Shown: piece by piece, positions 1 to 8,172 of the stretch
How positions within the stretch are numbered: position 1 is the stretch's first letter
Layout of the letters: each line of letters starts with the position of its first letter
DNA from: Thermoplasmata archaeon
Lineage (GTDB): Archaea; Thermoplasmatota; Thermoplasmata; Thermoplasmatales; Thermoplasmataceae
Direction of reading: 5' to 3'
DNA length: 64,000 nucleotides
Assembly: GCA_021817455.1 (NCBI GenBank)
Contig: JAKAUW010000013.1
Location: 62,001-126,000 of the forward strand
Translations under genes and position numbers: made by a program
The notes under the pieces: generated by a model
Told to the model about the DNA's origin: nothing
Database searches by the model: none
Seen by the model: the letters and a program-made list of their open reading frames with translations, nothing else

Positions 1-1156
1 GTTTCAGGTTTGCAACTTCCAGATCAATCTTTCTTGGGACAGGATACACTTTCTTCTCAAGTTTCTGGTGGTTCTTCACCAGATACTCCGCCGTCAATGC
101 CTGTATGGAGAAGCTCATATCCATAATCTCTACCGGGTGTCCCTGGCCAGCTGCAAGGTTAACGAGCCTTCCGTCCGCAATAAGGTCAATAGTATTCCCG
201 TTTTCAAGCTTGTATCTATTTATGGATTCTCTCACAGGTCTCTTTTCCAGCGACTTCGACTCAAGTTCTTTCACTGGAATTTCATTGTTGAAGTGCCCAG
301 AGTTTGCCAGTATGAGGTTTTTCTTGGCCACAAGCAGGTCTGCGTACGATACAACATTCTTCATTCCTGTTGCAGTAACAACTAGGTCCGCTTCCCTTAT
401 GGCCATATTCATGGGTTTTACGTCAAAACCATCCATTGCAGCTTCCACAGCTTTTACAGGGTTAATCTCCGTCACAGTCACAAGTCCACCCAGCCCCTTC
501 ATCCGCATGGCAATACCCTTGCCACACCAGCCATAGCCTGCAACGACTATCTTCTTTCCGGCCAACAGAACATTGGTTGCGGACATAATGCCATCAAGGG
601 TGCTCTGGCCCGTTCCGTACCTGTTGTCAAAGAAATGCTTCATTTCTGCATCATTGACGTCAAACATTGGAAATTTCAATGCGCCGGCTTTTTCCATCGC
701 AAATAGCCTCACGACGCCCGTTGTAGTCTCCTCATTGCCCCCAATTATGTTGTCAAGAAGATCAGTACGGTCTTCGGAAACAATTTTGACAAGGTCTCCT
801 CCATCATCGATTATGACATTGGGCTTGAGATCAAGTGTCTTATTGAGGTACTCATAGTATTCTTCCTCTGTTTCACCCTTTTTTGCATAAACTTCCATTT
901 TATAATCGTCCCTCAGAGAGTGGACGACGCTATCATCTGAGCTTAGCGGATTGCAGGATGACATTCTTATCTCTGCACCTCCTTCCCGCAGTAAAAGAGC
1001 GAAAATTCCCGTCTTGGCTTCCACATGCAAAGCCATAGAAATTTTCACTCCTTTGAGTGGCTTTTCCCGGATGAATCTCTCGCGTATCTGGGATGTAACG
1101 TCCATCCTTTCCCTGGCCCAGCCAAGTCTCAGGAATCCTTTACTTGTGTTTTCCAT
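1..1156 (-). CDS. ahcY: S-adenosylhomocysteine hydrolase (3' end cut by window)
   Basis: Hydrolyses S-adenosylhomocysteine to adenosine and homocysteine, removing the inhibitory product of SAM-dependent methylation. The frame is open from an ATG at 1156 to the window edge, 385 codons. Visible family features are the substrate-site segment DNRYGTGQS, the NAD-binding Rossmann loop VAGYGWCGKGIA and the late segment GQGHPVEIMDMSF. By comparison with archaeal homologues of about 410-420 residues, roughly 30 C-terminal residues lie outside the window. The ATG lies 28 bases inside the end of the upstream reductase gene on the same strand, so the two are probably co-transcribed. Identification is secure; only the C-terminus is unseen. 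Confidence 0.95.
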   Translation of the reverse strand, partial: MENTSKGFLRLGWARERMDVTSQIRERFIREKPLKGVKISMALHVEAKTGIFALLLREGGAEIRMSSCNPLSSDDSVVHSLRDDYKMEVYAKKGETEEEYYEYLNKTLDLKPNVIIDDGGDLVKIVSEDRTDLLDNIIGGNEETTTGVVRLFAMEKAGALKFPMFDVNDAEMKHFFDNRYGTGQSTLDGIMSATNVLLAGKKIVVAGYGWCGKGIAMRMKGLGGLVTVTEINPVKAVEAAMDGFDVKPMNMAIREADLVVTATGMKNVVSYADLLVAKKNLILANSGHFNNEIPVKELESKSLEKRPVRESINRYKLENGNTIDLIADGRLVNLAAGQGHPVEIMDMSFSIQALTAEYLVKNHQKLEKKVYPVPRKIDLEVANLK

Positions 1157-1785
1157 AGTCTCTGTAAGTGATATGGATCAAGGCTTATAAGAACACCCTT
1201 GCCGAAAGGTTCTGCAGACTTAATCACGTTGCGGATTTCAAAACCGGGCGAAAACAACTGGAACCCTCCTCCTTCTATTATGATGTCGCCGATGTAAAGG
1301 TGGAACTGATCTATGAAACGTTCCTCAATGAAACTTGTTATAATTGATCTACCACCTTCAACAAGCAGCTTGCTGATACCCTCTTCTTGCAGTTCAGATA
1401 GAATGTTCTCCAGCTGGAGTCCTTTTAAATCCCTGGTCCTGATCTCGCATTCCCTATTATCTTCCCTAACTTTGGCTGTATAGATGATAGTTCTCGCTGC
1501 TGAGTCATAGACCCTTGATCCAATCCCGGTCCTTAGACTACGGTCAAGAATTATTCTCACTGGAAACTTCTCTTTCTTGACGGCGTTCTGGTCAACAAGC
1601 AGCCTCGGATCATCTGCAATAACTGTCCCAGAGCCAATAAGTATGGCATCGACCTCGGATCTAAGTTCATGTACCCTTACCATGTCCTCTGGAGAAGAAA
1701 TGATTACTCTTCTGCCATCTTTGCCTGAAATAAACCCATTCAGGCTCTGTGCAACGTTTACAATGACGTAAGGTCTTTTGGTCAA
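1129..1785 (-). CDS. arfC: 2,5-diamino-6-ribosylamino-pyrimidinone 5'-phosphate reductase (RibD C-terminal family)
   Basis: A 218-residue stand-alone reductase of the RibD C-terminal/dihydrofolate-reductase-like fold. In archaea this enzyme performs the NADPH-dependent ribosyl reduction early in riboflavin and F420 biosynthesis. Seen in the sequence: N-terminal RPYVIVNVAQSLNGFIS, the segment DAILIGSGTVIADDPRL typical of the family, and LLVEGGRSIITSF near residue 150. No deaminase domain is present, as usual for archaea. The start is TTG at 1785; no ATG occurs upstream in frame. Its end overlaps the ahcY start by 28 bases. The exact substrate (before or after deamination) cannot be decided from sequence. 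Confidence 0.9.
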   Translation of the reverse strand: MTKRPYVIVNVAQSLNGFISGKDGRRVIISSPEDMVRVHELRSEVDAILIGSGTVIADDPRLLVDQNAVKKEKFPVRIILDRSLRTGIGSRVYDSAARTIIYTAKVREDNRECEIRTRDLKGLQLENILSELQEEGISKLLVEGGRSIITSFIEERFIDQFHLYIGDIIIEGGGFQLFSPGFEIRNVIKSAEPFGKGVLISLDPYHLQRLWKTQVKDS

Positions 1786-1870
1786 CTGCTGAAAAACACG
1801 GTGTCCATATTAATTTTCTCTATTAGAAGACTTGTTGCTAGAAAACACATACGTCAAAAACTGGGAGTGC

Positions 1871-1880
1871 AAATATTTAG
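1871..1880 (+). promoter_or_regulatory. TATA-like box for hel308
   Basis: AAATATTTAG lies about 30 bases before the ATG at 1907. The spacing fits a leaderless archaeal transcript and argues against the longer TTG-started frame (1832) that would begin upstream of this box. Confidence 0.5.
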
Positions 1881-1906
1881 TTTTTGGTAGACATAGACCA
1901 TGGATA

Positions 1907-3985
1907 ATGAGATTAACAGGACTGGATTTGCCAGGGCAGTTTCTAGATATGTTCGATGGCGTTGACCTGGAACTATACAATCACCAGGAGGAGGCAATCA
2001 GGCACCTTGAAGCTGGCAGGAATGTGGTAGTCTCTGTTCCAACAGCCTCAGGTAAATCACTCATAGCCTATGTTGCAATTTACAGGGAATTCCTGAAGGG
2101 CCGAAAGTCAATGTATATAGTGCCACTTCGGGCGCTTGCCTCTGAAAAATATGATGACTTAAAAAGAATGTCTACCCTGGGGCTCAAGGTGGCAATATCA
2201 GTCGGTGATTATGATGACTCCCCTGAGTTCATGAAGAAGTTTGATGTAATCGTGTGCACTTCTGAGAAAGCTGACTCACTTTTCCATCATGATCCATCTA
2301 TTATGTTTGAGATATCTCTAATCGTTGCAGATGAACTTCATCTAATAGGGGACGAAAGCAGGGGAGCGAGGCTTGAAACATTTCTTTCAGCTGCAAGATA
2401 CATGAATCCCGACATAAGGATACTGGGGCTATCCGCAACAATTTCCAATATTGAGGACGTATCAGGCTGGTTGGACGCTGAGGCGGTCATCAGCGATTTT
2501 CGCCCCGTCAAACTTGAAAAAGGAGTCCTCTTCAACAGGACGCTAGAATTTCAGGAAGGGGGCGAACCAATATTATTCAAAGGCAAAGATGACCTCTCCC
2601 GGCTCTGTGAACATTATATTCTGCAAGGGGGTCAACTGCTGGTATTCGTCAACTCTAGAAAGAGGGCGGAGGACCTGTCAAGGAAACTTTCGTTCTCACT
2701 GGAGGAAGGTGTGGTTGGCACCATTCAGTGGGAACCACCATGGGGCGGTGAAACGGACAGGTATCAGGGGATTCTTTCAGAACTCATACCAAAGGGGGTC
2801 AGTTTTCACCATGCAGGCCTTTCTTCCGCCCAGAGGAATGTCGTCGAATCGCTTTTCCGGGAAGGGAAGATAAAGGTTCTTGTGGCTACACCCACCCTCG
2901 CTGCAGGCGTTAATCTTCCTGCAAGGGTGGTTGTCATAAGGGACATCACAAGATTTTCTGACGGTTATGTGGGGTATATCTCAAACACTGAAGTACATCA
3001 GATGCTTGGAAGGGCTGGCAGGCCTAAATATGACAGAACTGGATTTGGCATCATTTATGCCGCATCTGAAACTTCACTGGAACGTGCCTGGGAATACCTT
3101 GACGGTGATCCAGAACCGGTTTTCTCAGGCATAGGGAAAGAGTCGTTGATAAGGTTCAATACCCTTGCGCTTGTTAGTACCGGAATCGCAATAGACATAG
3201 ATGGCCTGATGAAGTTTCACGAAAAGACCCTCCTGGGGTACCAGACAGATATCTCTTTGCAGAGGAACAGGTTCGAGGGAGCTCTGGCATTTCTTCACGA
3301 AAATGGCTTCATTCAAGGATCTGAAGACGAATATAAGGTTACAAGGTTTGGCAAAACTGTCAGTGACCTTTATATTGACCCGGTTTCGGCCCTTGTTTTG
3401 AAGAAATACATTGACGGAGGCAACATAACCGACCAGAGGACACTATACAACATATGCCTGACTCCTGAAGTTCCTTCCTTAATTGCCAAGAGGGATGACA
3501 CTGATGATATTGTGTTCTTTATGGAAGAGAACAGCCTTGATTATCAGGACAGCAGTGATTGCTTCAACAGTGCCAAGACTGCTATGGTGCTTTATGACTG
3601 GATCTGCGAAAAATCGACTGATTACATAACAAACAGATACGGTATAGGCCCGGGAGACATTCAGGCAAAGGTAAGCAGCGCCGAATGGATGGCTTACTCC
3701 CTTTCCAGGCTGGCATCCATGTATCTCGCCGAGAGGCGCACATACTTTGAAATGCTGGCAATAAGGATCAGGGAAGGAATCAAGGAGGACATATGGGAAC
3801 TCACCGCAATACCAAATATAGGAAGAGTGAGAGCCAGGAGGCTTTATGCATCAGGCTTTACAAGCCTTGATTCCATTGCGGGCGCGTCTGAACAAGAGGT
3901 TTCCCGTATAGCTGGTTTCTCTCACAAACTGTCAACTGAAACCATTAGCCATGCCAGGACTTTACTTCAGAGGAGAAGAAGGTGA
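1907..3985 (+). CDS. hel308: Hel308-type superfamily 2 DNA helicase
   Basis: An ATP-dependent 3'-5' helicase of the Ski2/Hel308 family, which acts at stalled or branched replication forks. From the ATG at 1907 it is 692 residues. Motif I is PTASGKS at about residues 45-51, motif II is the DELH box (VADELHLIG), motif III is LSATISN and motif VI lies in HQMLGRAGRPKYD. The C-terminus has the helix-hairpin-helix-like segment TAIPNIGRVRARRLYASGF expected of Hel308 domain 5, followed by a basic RRRR tail. The frame stays open to a TTG at 1832, but the TATA-like box at 1871 and the family N-terminus favour 1907. It overlaps trm5 by four bases (GTGA), indicating translational coupling. Confidence 0.93.
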   Translation: MRLTGLDLPGQFLDMFDGVDLELYNHQEEAIRHLEAGRNVVVSVPTASGKSLIAYVAIYREFLKGRKSMYIVPLRALASEKYDDLKRMSTLGLKVAISVGDYDDSPEFMKKFDVIVCTSEKADSLFHHDPSIMFEISLIVADELHLIGDESRGARLETFLSAARYMNPDIRILGLSATISNIEDVSGWLDAEAVISDFRPVKLEKGVLFNRTLEFQEGGEPILFKGKDDLSRLCEHYILQGGQLLVFVNSRKRAEDLSRKLSFSLEEGVVGTIQWEPPWGGETDRYQGILSELIPKGVSFHHAGLSSAQRNVVESLFREGKIKVLVATPTLAAGVNLPARVVVIRDITRFSDGYVGYISNTEVHQMLGRAGRPKYDRTGFGIIYAASETSLERAWEYLDGDPEPVFSGIGKESLIRFNTLALVSTGIAIDIDGLMKFHEKTLLGYQTDISLQRNRFEGALAFLHENGFIQGSEDEYKVTRFGKTVSDLYIDPVSALVLKKYIDGGNITDQRTLYNICLTPEVPSLIAKRDDTDDIVFFMEENSLDYQDSSDCFNSAKTAMVLYDWICEKSTDYITNRYGIGPGDIQAKVSSAEWMAYSLSRLASMYLAERRTYFEMLAIRIREGIKEDIWELTAIPNIGRVRARRLYASGFTSLDSIAGASEQEVSRIAGFSHKLSTETISHARTLLQRRRR

Positions 3986-4947
3986 AGGATCACCTGAAGG
4001 TTTCAAAGGAAGATGCGCAAGCCATTCTCCAGAAGCTGAGAAAGGGCAACTGGATAGACTTTGAGAATCAAATCCAGCGCGATACAGATAATGTTTATAT
4101 CCCATTGAAAAACACCGAGGTGGATGAGGCAATTGTAAACTTGCCCTGGGTTATAGTTTCCATTGAACCGGTCCCCTCAAAGGATAAACACCTTCCAAAA
4201 CTTGCAGGTGGGGCATTTGATCTCATAGGTGACATAGCCATAACCAAGATAAGGGAAAGGGATAGGGCCATTCATCTTGCAGATGCTTTGACAGAAACCC
4301 ACCCTAACATAAAGGGAGTATTCCTGGACAAGGGGATAACTGGCCCATTCCGGTTGCGCGACTTGGAGTTGTTGAGGGGAGGGCCAGGCACAATTACACA
4401 ATATCGCGAAAACGGGGTAATTTTCAGGCTCGATGTCTCCAAGGTCTACTTTTCGCCAAGACTGGCAACAGAACGTATGTTTGTATCGCGGGAAGTCAGG
4501 GTTGGCGAGAACATTATAGACATGTTCGCAGGAATAGGTGCCTTTTCGTTAAACATTGCGAAGACACAGAAGGCATCAATATATGCCATAGACAGCAACC
4601 CTGATGCCATAAAGTACATGAAGGAAAGCATTGCACTGAACAGGCTCATCGGGACCATAGAACCCATATGTGGTGATTCATTGGAAATCATCAATGCACT
4701 GCCGGATGCTGACAGAATAATTATGAACCTCCCGCATGAATCTCACCGGTACCTTAGAAAGGCAATTGAAAAACTTCGCAGAAATGGCATATTGCATTAC
4801 TATGAAATCCTCGATATGAAGGGTATTGAGGAGAGGATGGAAGAATTCCGGGACCTCGGCCTATTCATTATGAAAAAAAGGGAAGTTCATGGGTATTCCA
4901 GCTCTCTTACAATGTACTCTTTGACTGCCGCCATGACCGGGGAATAA
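3982..4947 (+). CDS. trm5: tRNA (guanine-37-N1) methyltransferase, Trm5 family
   Basis: A SAM-dependent class I methyltransferase that makes m1G37 next to the anticodon, which prevents frameshifting and, in archaea, precedes wyosine formation. It has 321 residues from a GTG start. Residues about 110-165 carry the substrate-side region VYFSPRLATER. The SAM-binding motif I is DMFAGIGAFSLNIA near 175, followed by IYAIDSNPDA. The catalytic loop is MNLPHESH (NLP motif) near 250. The GTG overlaps the hel308 stop codon. Specificity between Trm5 and the related wyosine enzymes (Taw2/Taw22) cannot be fixed from sequence alone; Trm5 fits best because of the NLP motif. Confidence 0.88.
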   Translation: MKDHLKVSKEDAQAILQKLRKGNWIDFENQIQRDTDNVYIPLKNTEVDEAIVNLPWVIVSIEPVPSKDKHLPKLAGGAFDLIGDIAITKIRERDRAIHLADALTETHPNIKGVFLDKGITGPFRLRDLELLRGGPGTITQYRENGVIFRLDVSKVYFSPRLATERMFVSREVRVGENIIDMFAGIGAFSLNIAKTQKASIYAIDSNPDAIKYMKESIALNRLIGTIEPICGDSLEIINALPDADRIIMNLPHESHRYLRKAIEKLRRNGILHYYEILDMKGIEERMEEFRDLGLFIMKKREVHGYSSSLTMYSLTAAMTGE

Positions 4948-4953
4948 ATATTA
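4943..4953 (+). promoter_or_regulatory. TATA-like box for uppS
   Basis: AATAAATATTA is centred about 32 bases before the ATG at 4981 and would place transcription initiation downstream of the alternative TTG at 4963. It may provide a second promoter inside the hel308-trm5-uppS series. Confidence 0.4.
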
Positions 4954-4980
4954 AGCTCAAAATTGCATAGCGTTAACTGG

Positions 4981-5757
4981 ATGGGAATAGCCGATCAGAT
5001 TGGGAGCCTTACCACAGAGGTATACGAAAAAATCCTCATGGACGAAGTGAAGAAAGGGCAGGTTCCAATGCACATTGGCATCATAACAGACGGAAACAGG
5101 CGTTATGCGAGGGGAAACGGGCTCAGTACCAATGAAGGTCACGTAAAGGGCAAAGACAAACTCGAGGAGGTACTTCAGTGGTGCATGGACGCAGGCGTCA
5201 GGATCGTAACCGTTTATGGTTTCTCCACTGAAAATTTCAACAGGGACATAAAGGAAGTAGAATTCCTTTTCAGACTCATCAATGATGCATTCGTTGATCT
5301 CCTGGAAGATCCAAGGATTTATGAAAACAAGATCAGAGTGAAGGTCATCGGGGAATTTGACCATCTCCCAGATTACTTGCAGAATACAATCCAAAAAGTT
5401 GAGGAAAAAACCAAAGGTTTCAGGAATTTTCGTTTCAACATAGCAATCGGTTATGGCGGCAGGCAGGAAATCATAAATGCGATGAAAAAAATGTACAGGG
5501 AGATCGAAAAAGGGAAAATGACCGTGGACGATATCACCGAAGAAAAATTCCGCGAATTCCTTTACGACAAGAGCCTGCCTGATCCAGATCTTATATTCAG
5601 GACAAGCGGGGAGGAAAGGATCTCGAACTTCCTGCTCTGGCAGTCTGCCTATTCTGAGTTATATTTCTCCGATGTGAACTGGCCTGAACTGAGGAAGGCA
5701 GACTTCCTTAAGGCAATTATTTCCTATCAGGGAAGGAAGCGAAGATACGGTGTATAA
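4981..5757 (+). CDS. uppS: cis-prenyltransferase (polyprenyl diphosphate synthase)
   Basis: Condenses isopentenyl diphosphate units in cis to build the long polyprenyl (dolichol-type) carrier that bears glycans for AglB-dependent N-glycosylation. The ATG at 4981 gives 258 residues; a TTG at 4963 would add six. The signature GIITDGNRRYARGNG holds the catalytic Asp, FSTENFNR and the C-terminal segments DPDLIFRTSGEERISNFLLWQSAYSE (split here by the reader into its conserved RTSGE and NFLLWQ parts) are diagnostic. The sequence continues ELYFSDVNWPE. It ends directly before tiaS with no intergenic base. The lipid carrier role links it functionally to aglB at 27 kb. Confidence 0.93.
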   Translation: MGIADQIGSLTTEVYEKILMDEVKKGQVPMHIGIITDGNRRYARGNGLSTNEGHVKGKDKLEEVLQWCMDAGVRIVTVYGFSTENFNRDIKEVEFLFRLINDAFVDLLEDPRIYENKIRVKVIGEFDHLPDYLQNTIQKVEEKTKGFRNFRFNIAIGYGGRQEIINAMKKMYREIEKGKMTVDDITEEKFREFLYDKSLPDPDLIFRTSGEERISNFLLWQSAYSELYFSDVNWPELRKADFLKAIISYQGRKRRYGV

Positions 5758-7077
5758 ATGTACATAGCAGTAGATGACACAGATTCCCGGGAGGGAATGT
5801 GCACAACCTATCTTCTTTCTGAAATCATTATCCGAAGCGGAATGGACCTTATTGGTTATCCGCACCTTGTAAGGCTTAACCCTGCAATCAAACATAAAAC
5901 AAGGGGGAATGGAGCACTCTGTGCCAATTTGGGCGAAGGCAAGGGACTCCCGCTTAAGATTGGTAGCTTCAACGGAAAGGATATCATGAGCTACCCTGAT
6001 GAGGAAAGAGGCACCAAGTCAACTGATCTGGTCCAGCTAGCCAGTGAAATTGTGGGGGAGATGGCAGTGCTCGATGAACCTGACACTAACCCCGGGATAG
6101 TAGCCTCCTGCAATGAATTTGATCCATCATTTTACTGGAAAGCTGTCCGGGAGGAAGTTTCAATCGACCAGGCTGAGGCATTCATAAAAAAACAGGGCGG
6201 TGAATACAGGAAATTCAAGAATGGAAGGGGAATCATTGGGGCAGCTGCAGCAATCTCATGGCCTGCTAAACAAGTGACATATGAATTTCTCGCATACACG
6301 TTCCCTAAGGGTGACCATTTAGGCGCAGATTTGAAATTGAGAATTGCAAGCATGGCAAATCGAATTCCAGGGAGTTTCAATAACATAGACCGCAGGAATA
6401 ACCACGCCGCTATCTTCCCCAGTGAAAGGACTCCTGTTGTATTGGGAATCAGGGCAATCAAGCCTGAGGCTTTACTTGCTGAAGGCCCGGAGATCGTGGC
6501 TGAAACTGGCTCAGTAATAGAAAGGTGCCTTCTATTCAGAACAAATCAGGCCACGGATGATCATATTATTCCGGATCCAGCTGAACTCCGGAATGGGTGC
6601 TCCTATTCAATTGAGGGAACAGTTAAAGTCCAGCCCTACAGCATATCAGGCGGACATTATTTTGCGGAACTGCAGAGCAGGCATATGGAACTTGCCATAG
6701 CAGCATTCGAGCCTACAAAGGAATTCAGGAAAACTTTTTCAAAACTTGCTCCAGGTGATAATGTAAGGGTCTTTGGAACATATAAGGAAAACTGCCTTAA
6801 CGTTGAGAAGATGGAAATCAAGTCCGTCTCAGATATTTACAATAGAGTTCCTCCAGAATGCGGAGAATGTGGTGACCGTATGCACAGCAGAGGAAAGGGC
6901 GATTATAGATGCTACAGGTGTGGAAACAAGGGAAAGCTGGCCTCTTATGAACTAGAACCGCGGGAGATCGATGTTGGAAAGTTCGATGTGCCTGTGATGT
7001 CAAGAAGGCATCTTTCCAGGCCATTTGAACTGGACTTTAATGATGGCGTGGTCACACTCTCTGAGGTTTACGCTTGA
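5758..7077 (+). CDS. tiaS: tRNA(Ile2) 2-agmatinylcytidine synthetase TiaS
   Basis: Attaches agmatine to C34 of tRNA(Ile2) using ATP, so that the CAU anticodon reads AUA only. It is an essential archaeal enzyme. It has 439 residues and starts MYIAVDDTDSREGMCTTY, the classic TiaS N-terminus. HKTRGNGALC and the region with NNIDRRNNHAAIFP are also characteristic. An OB-fold-like segment lies around residues 275-350, and the C-terminal zinc ribbon has four cysteines (CGECG...CYRCG). The ATG follows the uppS stop directly. The next gene overlaps its stop by four bases, so uppS, tiaS and the kinase look like one translationally coupled unit. Confidence 0.95.
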   Translation: MYIAVDDTDSREGMCTTYLLSEIIIRSGMDLIGYPHLVRLNPAIKHKTRGNGALCANLGEGKGLPLKIGSFNGKDIMSYPDEERGTKSTDLVQLASEIVGEMAVLDEPDTNPGIVASCNEFDPSFYWKAVREEVSIDQAEAFIKKQGGEYRKFKNGRGIIGAAAAISWPAKQVTYEFLAYTFPKGDHLGADLKLRIASMANRIPGSFNNIDRRNNHAAIFPSERTPVVLGIRAIKPEALLAEGPEIVAETGSVIERCLLFRTNQATDDHIIPDPAELRNGCSYSIEGTVKVQPYSISGGHYFAELQSRHMELAIAAFEPTKEFRKTFSKLAPGDNVRVFGTYKENCLNVEKMEIKSVSDIYNRVPPECGECGDRMHSRGKGDYRCYRCGNKGKLASYELEPREIDVGKFDVPVMSRRHLSRPFELDFNDGVVTLSEVYA

Positions 7078-7532
7078 TAAGCATCACCGGGATTCCCGGT
7101 TCCGGGAAGAGTTCGATCTGCAGTTATCTGAGAAACCTGGGATACGACTGCAGGAACATACTGGACGTAGATGACGCCAGGAATTGCCTGGAAAACGATG
7201 AAATGGACATGGATTGCCTTAATGACAGGATTAAGTGGGAAAGCAAGTCCGGCATCATTATAGAAAGCCATTACTCCCATCTTGTTCCATGTGCCACGGT
7301 ATTCATTCTTGAAAGGGGGGAGGAAGAGACAGGAAAAACACTTTTAGAGAGGGGCTATTCAAGGGAAAAAGTCGAAGAAAACCTTGATGCCATGAGATCC
7401 GATATTATATACCAGGAGGCTCTTGAGAGGCTTCCCTCAACTAAAATACACAGAATTAAGGTCGTGGAAGGAAATCCGGAACTTACAGCTTTGAAAATAG
7501 TCGAATTTCTCAAACCTTCGAAAAAAGATTAA
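7074..7532 (+). CDS. Fap7-like NMP/adenylate kinase family P-loop protein
   Basis: A small P-loop kinase of 152 residues. The Walker A motif is at the extreme N-terminus (GIPGSGKSS, residues 6-14) and a DVDD segment follows near 35. The Fap7-like hallmark ESHYSHLVPC is near residue 65. Fap7/AK6 proteins have adenylate kinase and ATPase activity and help the last steps of small-subunit ribosome maturation. The TTG start overlaps the tiaS stop (TTGA). Compared with longer AK6 proteins it is slightly short but complete. A purely metabolic nucleotide kinase role is the alternative. Confidence 0.8.
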   Translation: MISITGIPGSGKSSICSYLRNLGYDCRNILDVDDARNCLENDEMDMDCLNDRIKWESKSGIIIESHYSHLVPCATVFILERGEEETGKTLLERGYSREKVEENLDAMRSDIIYQEALERLPSTKIHRIKVVEGNPELTALKIVEFLKPSKKD

Positions 7533-7551
7533 TTGGAACTGAACATTTTCC

Positions 7552-8172
7552 ATGCTGATGGTACTGGATTCCTACAGAAGCACAGCTGATAAGTTTCTCA
7601 TCCCTTTATCGAAGCCCTTCATGAAAATCAATCCAAATACAATATCGCTGTTCTCACTGATCTTTGCCGGTTTGACTGGTCTTCTATTTTATCTTGGCGG
7701 GGTCCTAATCCTCGTAAGTTTTGCTACACTGGTCCTTTCTGCACTTTTTGATGCCATAGATGGCAAGGTTGCGAGATTGAGGAATCTATCGTCAAAAAAG
7801 GGGGACCTCATGGACCACGTACTGGACAGGTATTCAGACATCCTGATCATGCTGGGATTCATTTTCAGCGTCCATGCACAGGTTTGGATAGGTCTGCTCG
7901 CTGTCATCGGTGTGCTCCTTACAAGCTATATGGGAGTGCAGTCACAGGCATTGGGTCTTAAGAGAAACTACTCAGGAATACTCGGAAGGGCAGACAGGCT
8001 TGTCTTCATGCTTATATTCATTCTGCTTCAGTTTTTCATTTCCTACCATTTCGTCATATACGGTGTCCTGATAACACCCATCAACGTACTGCTCATTTGG
8101 TTCGCCATAGCAGGCAACATAACGGCGGTAATGCGCTTCAGGGACACTTACTCTGCGCTTGGCCCTTCCTGA
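7552..8172 (+). CDS. CDP-alcohol phosphatidyltransferase (archaetidyl-alcohol-phosphate synthase)
   Basis: An integral membrane enzyme of 206 residues that transfers an alcohol phosphate to a CDP-activated archaeol in polar lipid synthesis. It carries the complete family motif DGx2ARx8Gx3Dx3D (DGKVAR...GDLMDHVLD, residues about 64-86), including all catalytic aspartates. About five to six hydrophobic segments surround it. The acceptor alcohol cannot be read directly; archaetidylinositol phosphate synthase is the best guess because myo-inositol lipids are common in related archaea. The ATG lies 19 bases after the kinase stop. Its end overlaps the convergent mutase gene by 25 bases. Confidence 0.85.
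   Translation: MLMVLDSYRSTADKFLIPLSKPFMKINPNTISLFSLIFAGLTGLLFYLGGVLILVSFATLVLSALFDAIDGKVARLRNLSSKKGDLMDHVLDRYSDILIMLGFIFSVHAQVWIGLLAVIGVLLTSYMGVQSQALGLKRNYSGILGRADRLVFMLIFILLQFFISYHFVIYGVLITPINVLLIWFAIAGNITAVMRFRDTYSALGPS

Noticed and set aside
1577-1771. Plus-strand ORFs opposite the riboflavin-pathway reductase and ahcY
   Set aside because: They mirror the real minus-strand genes and show no protein family.
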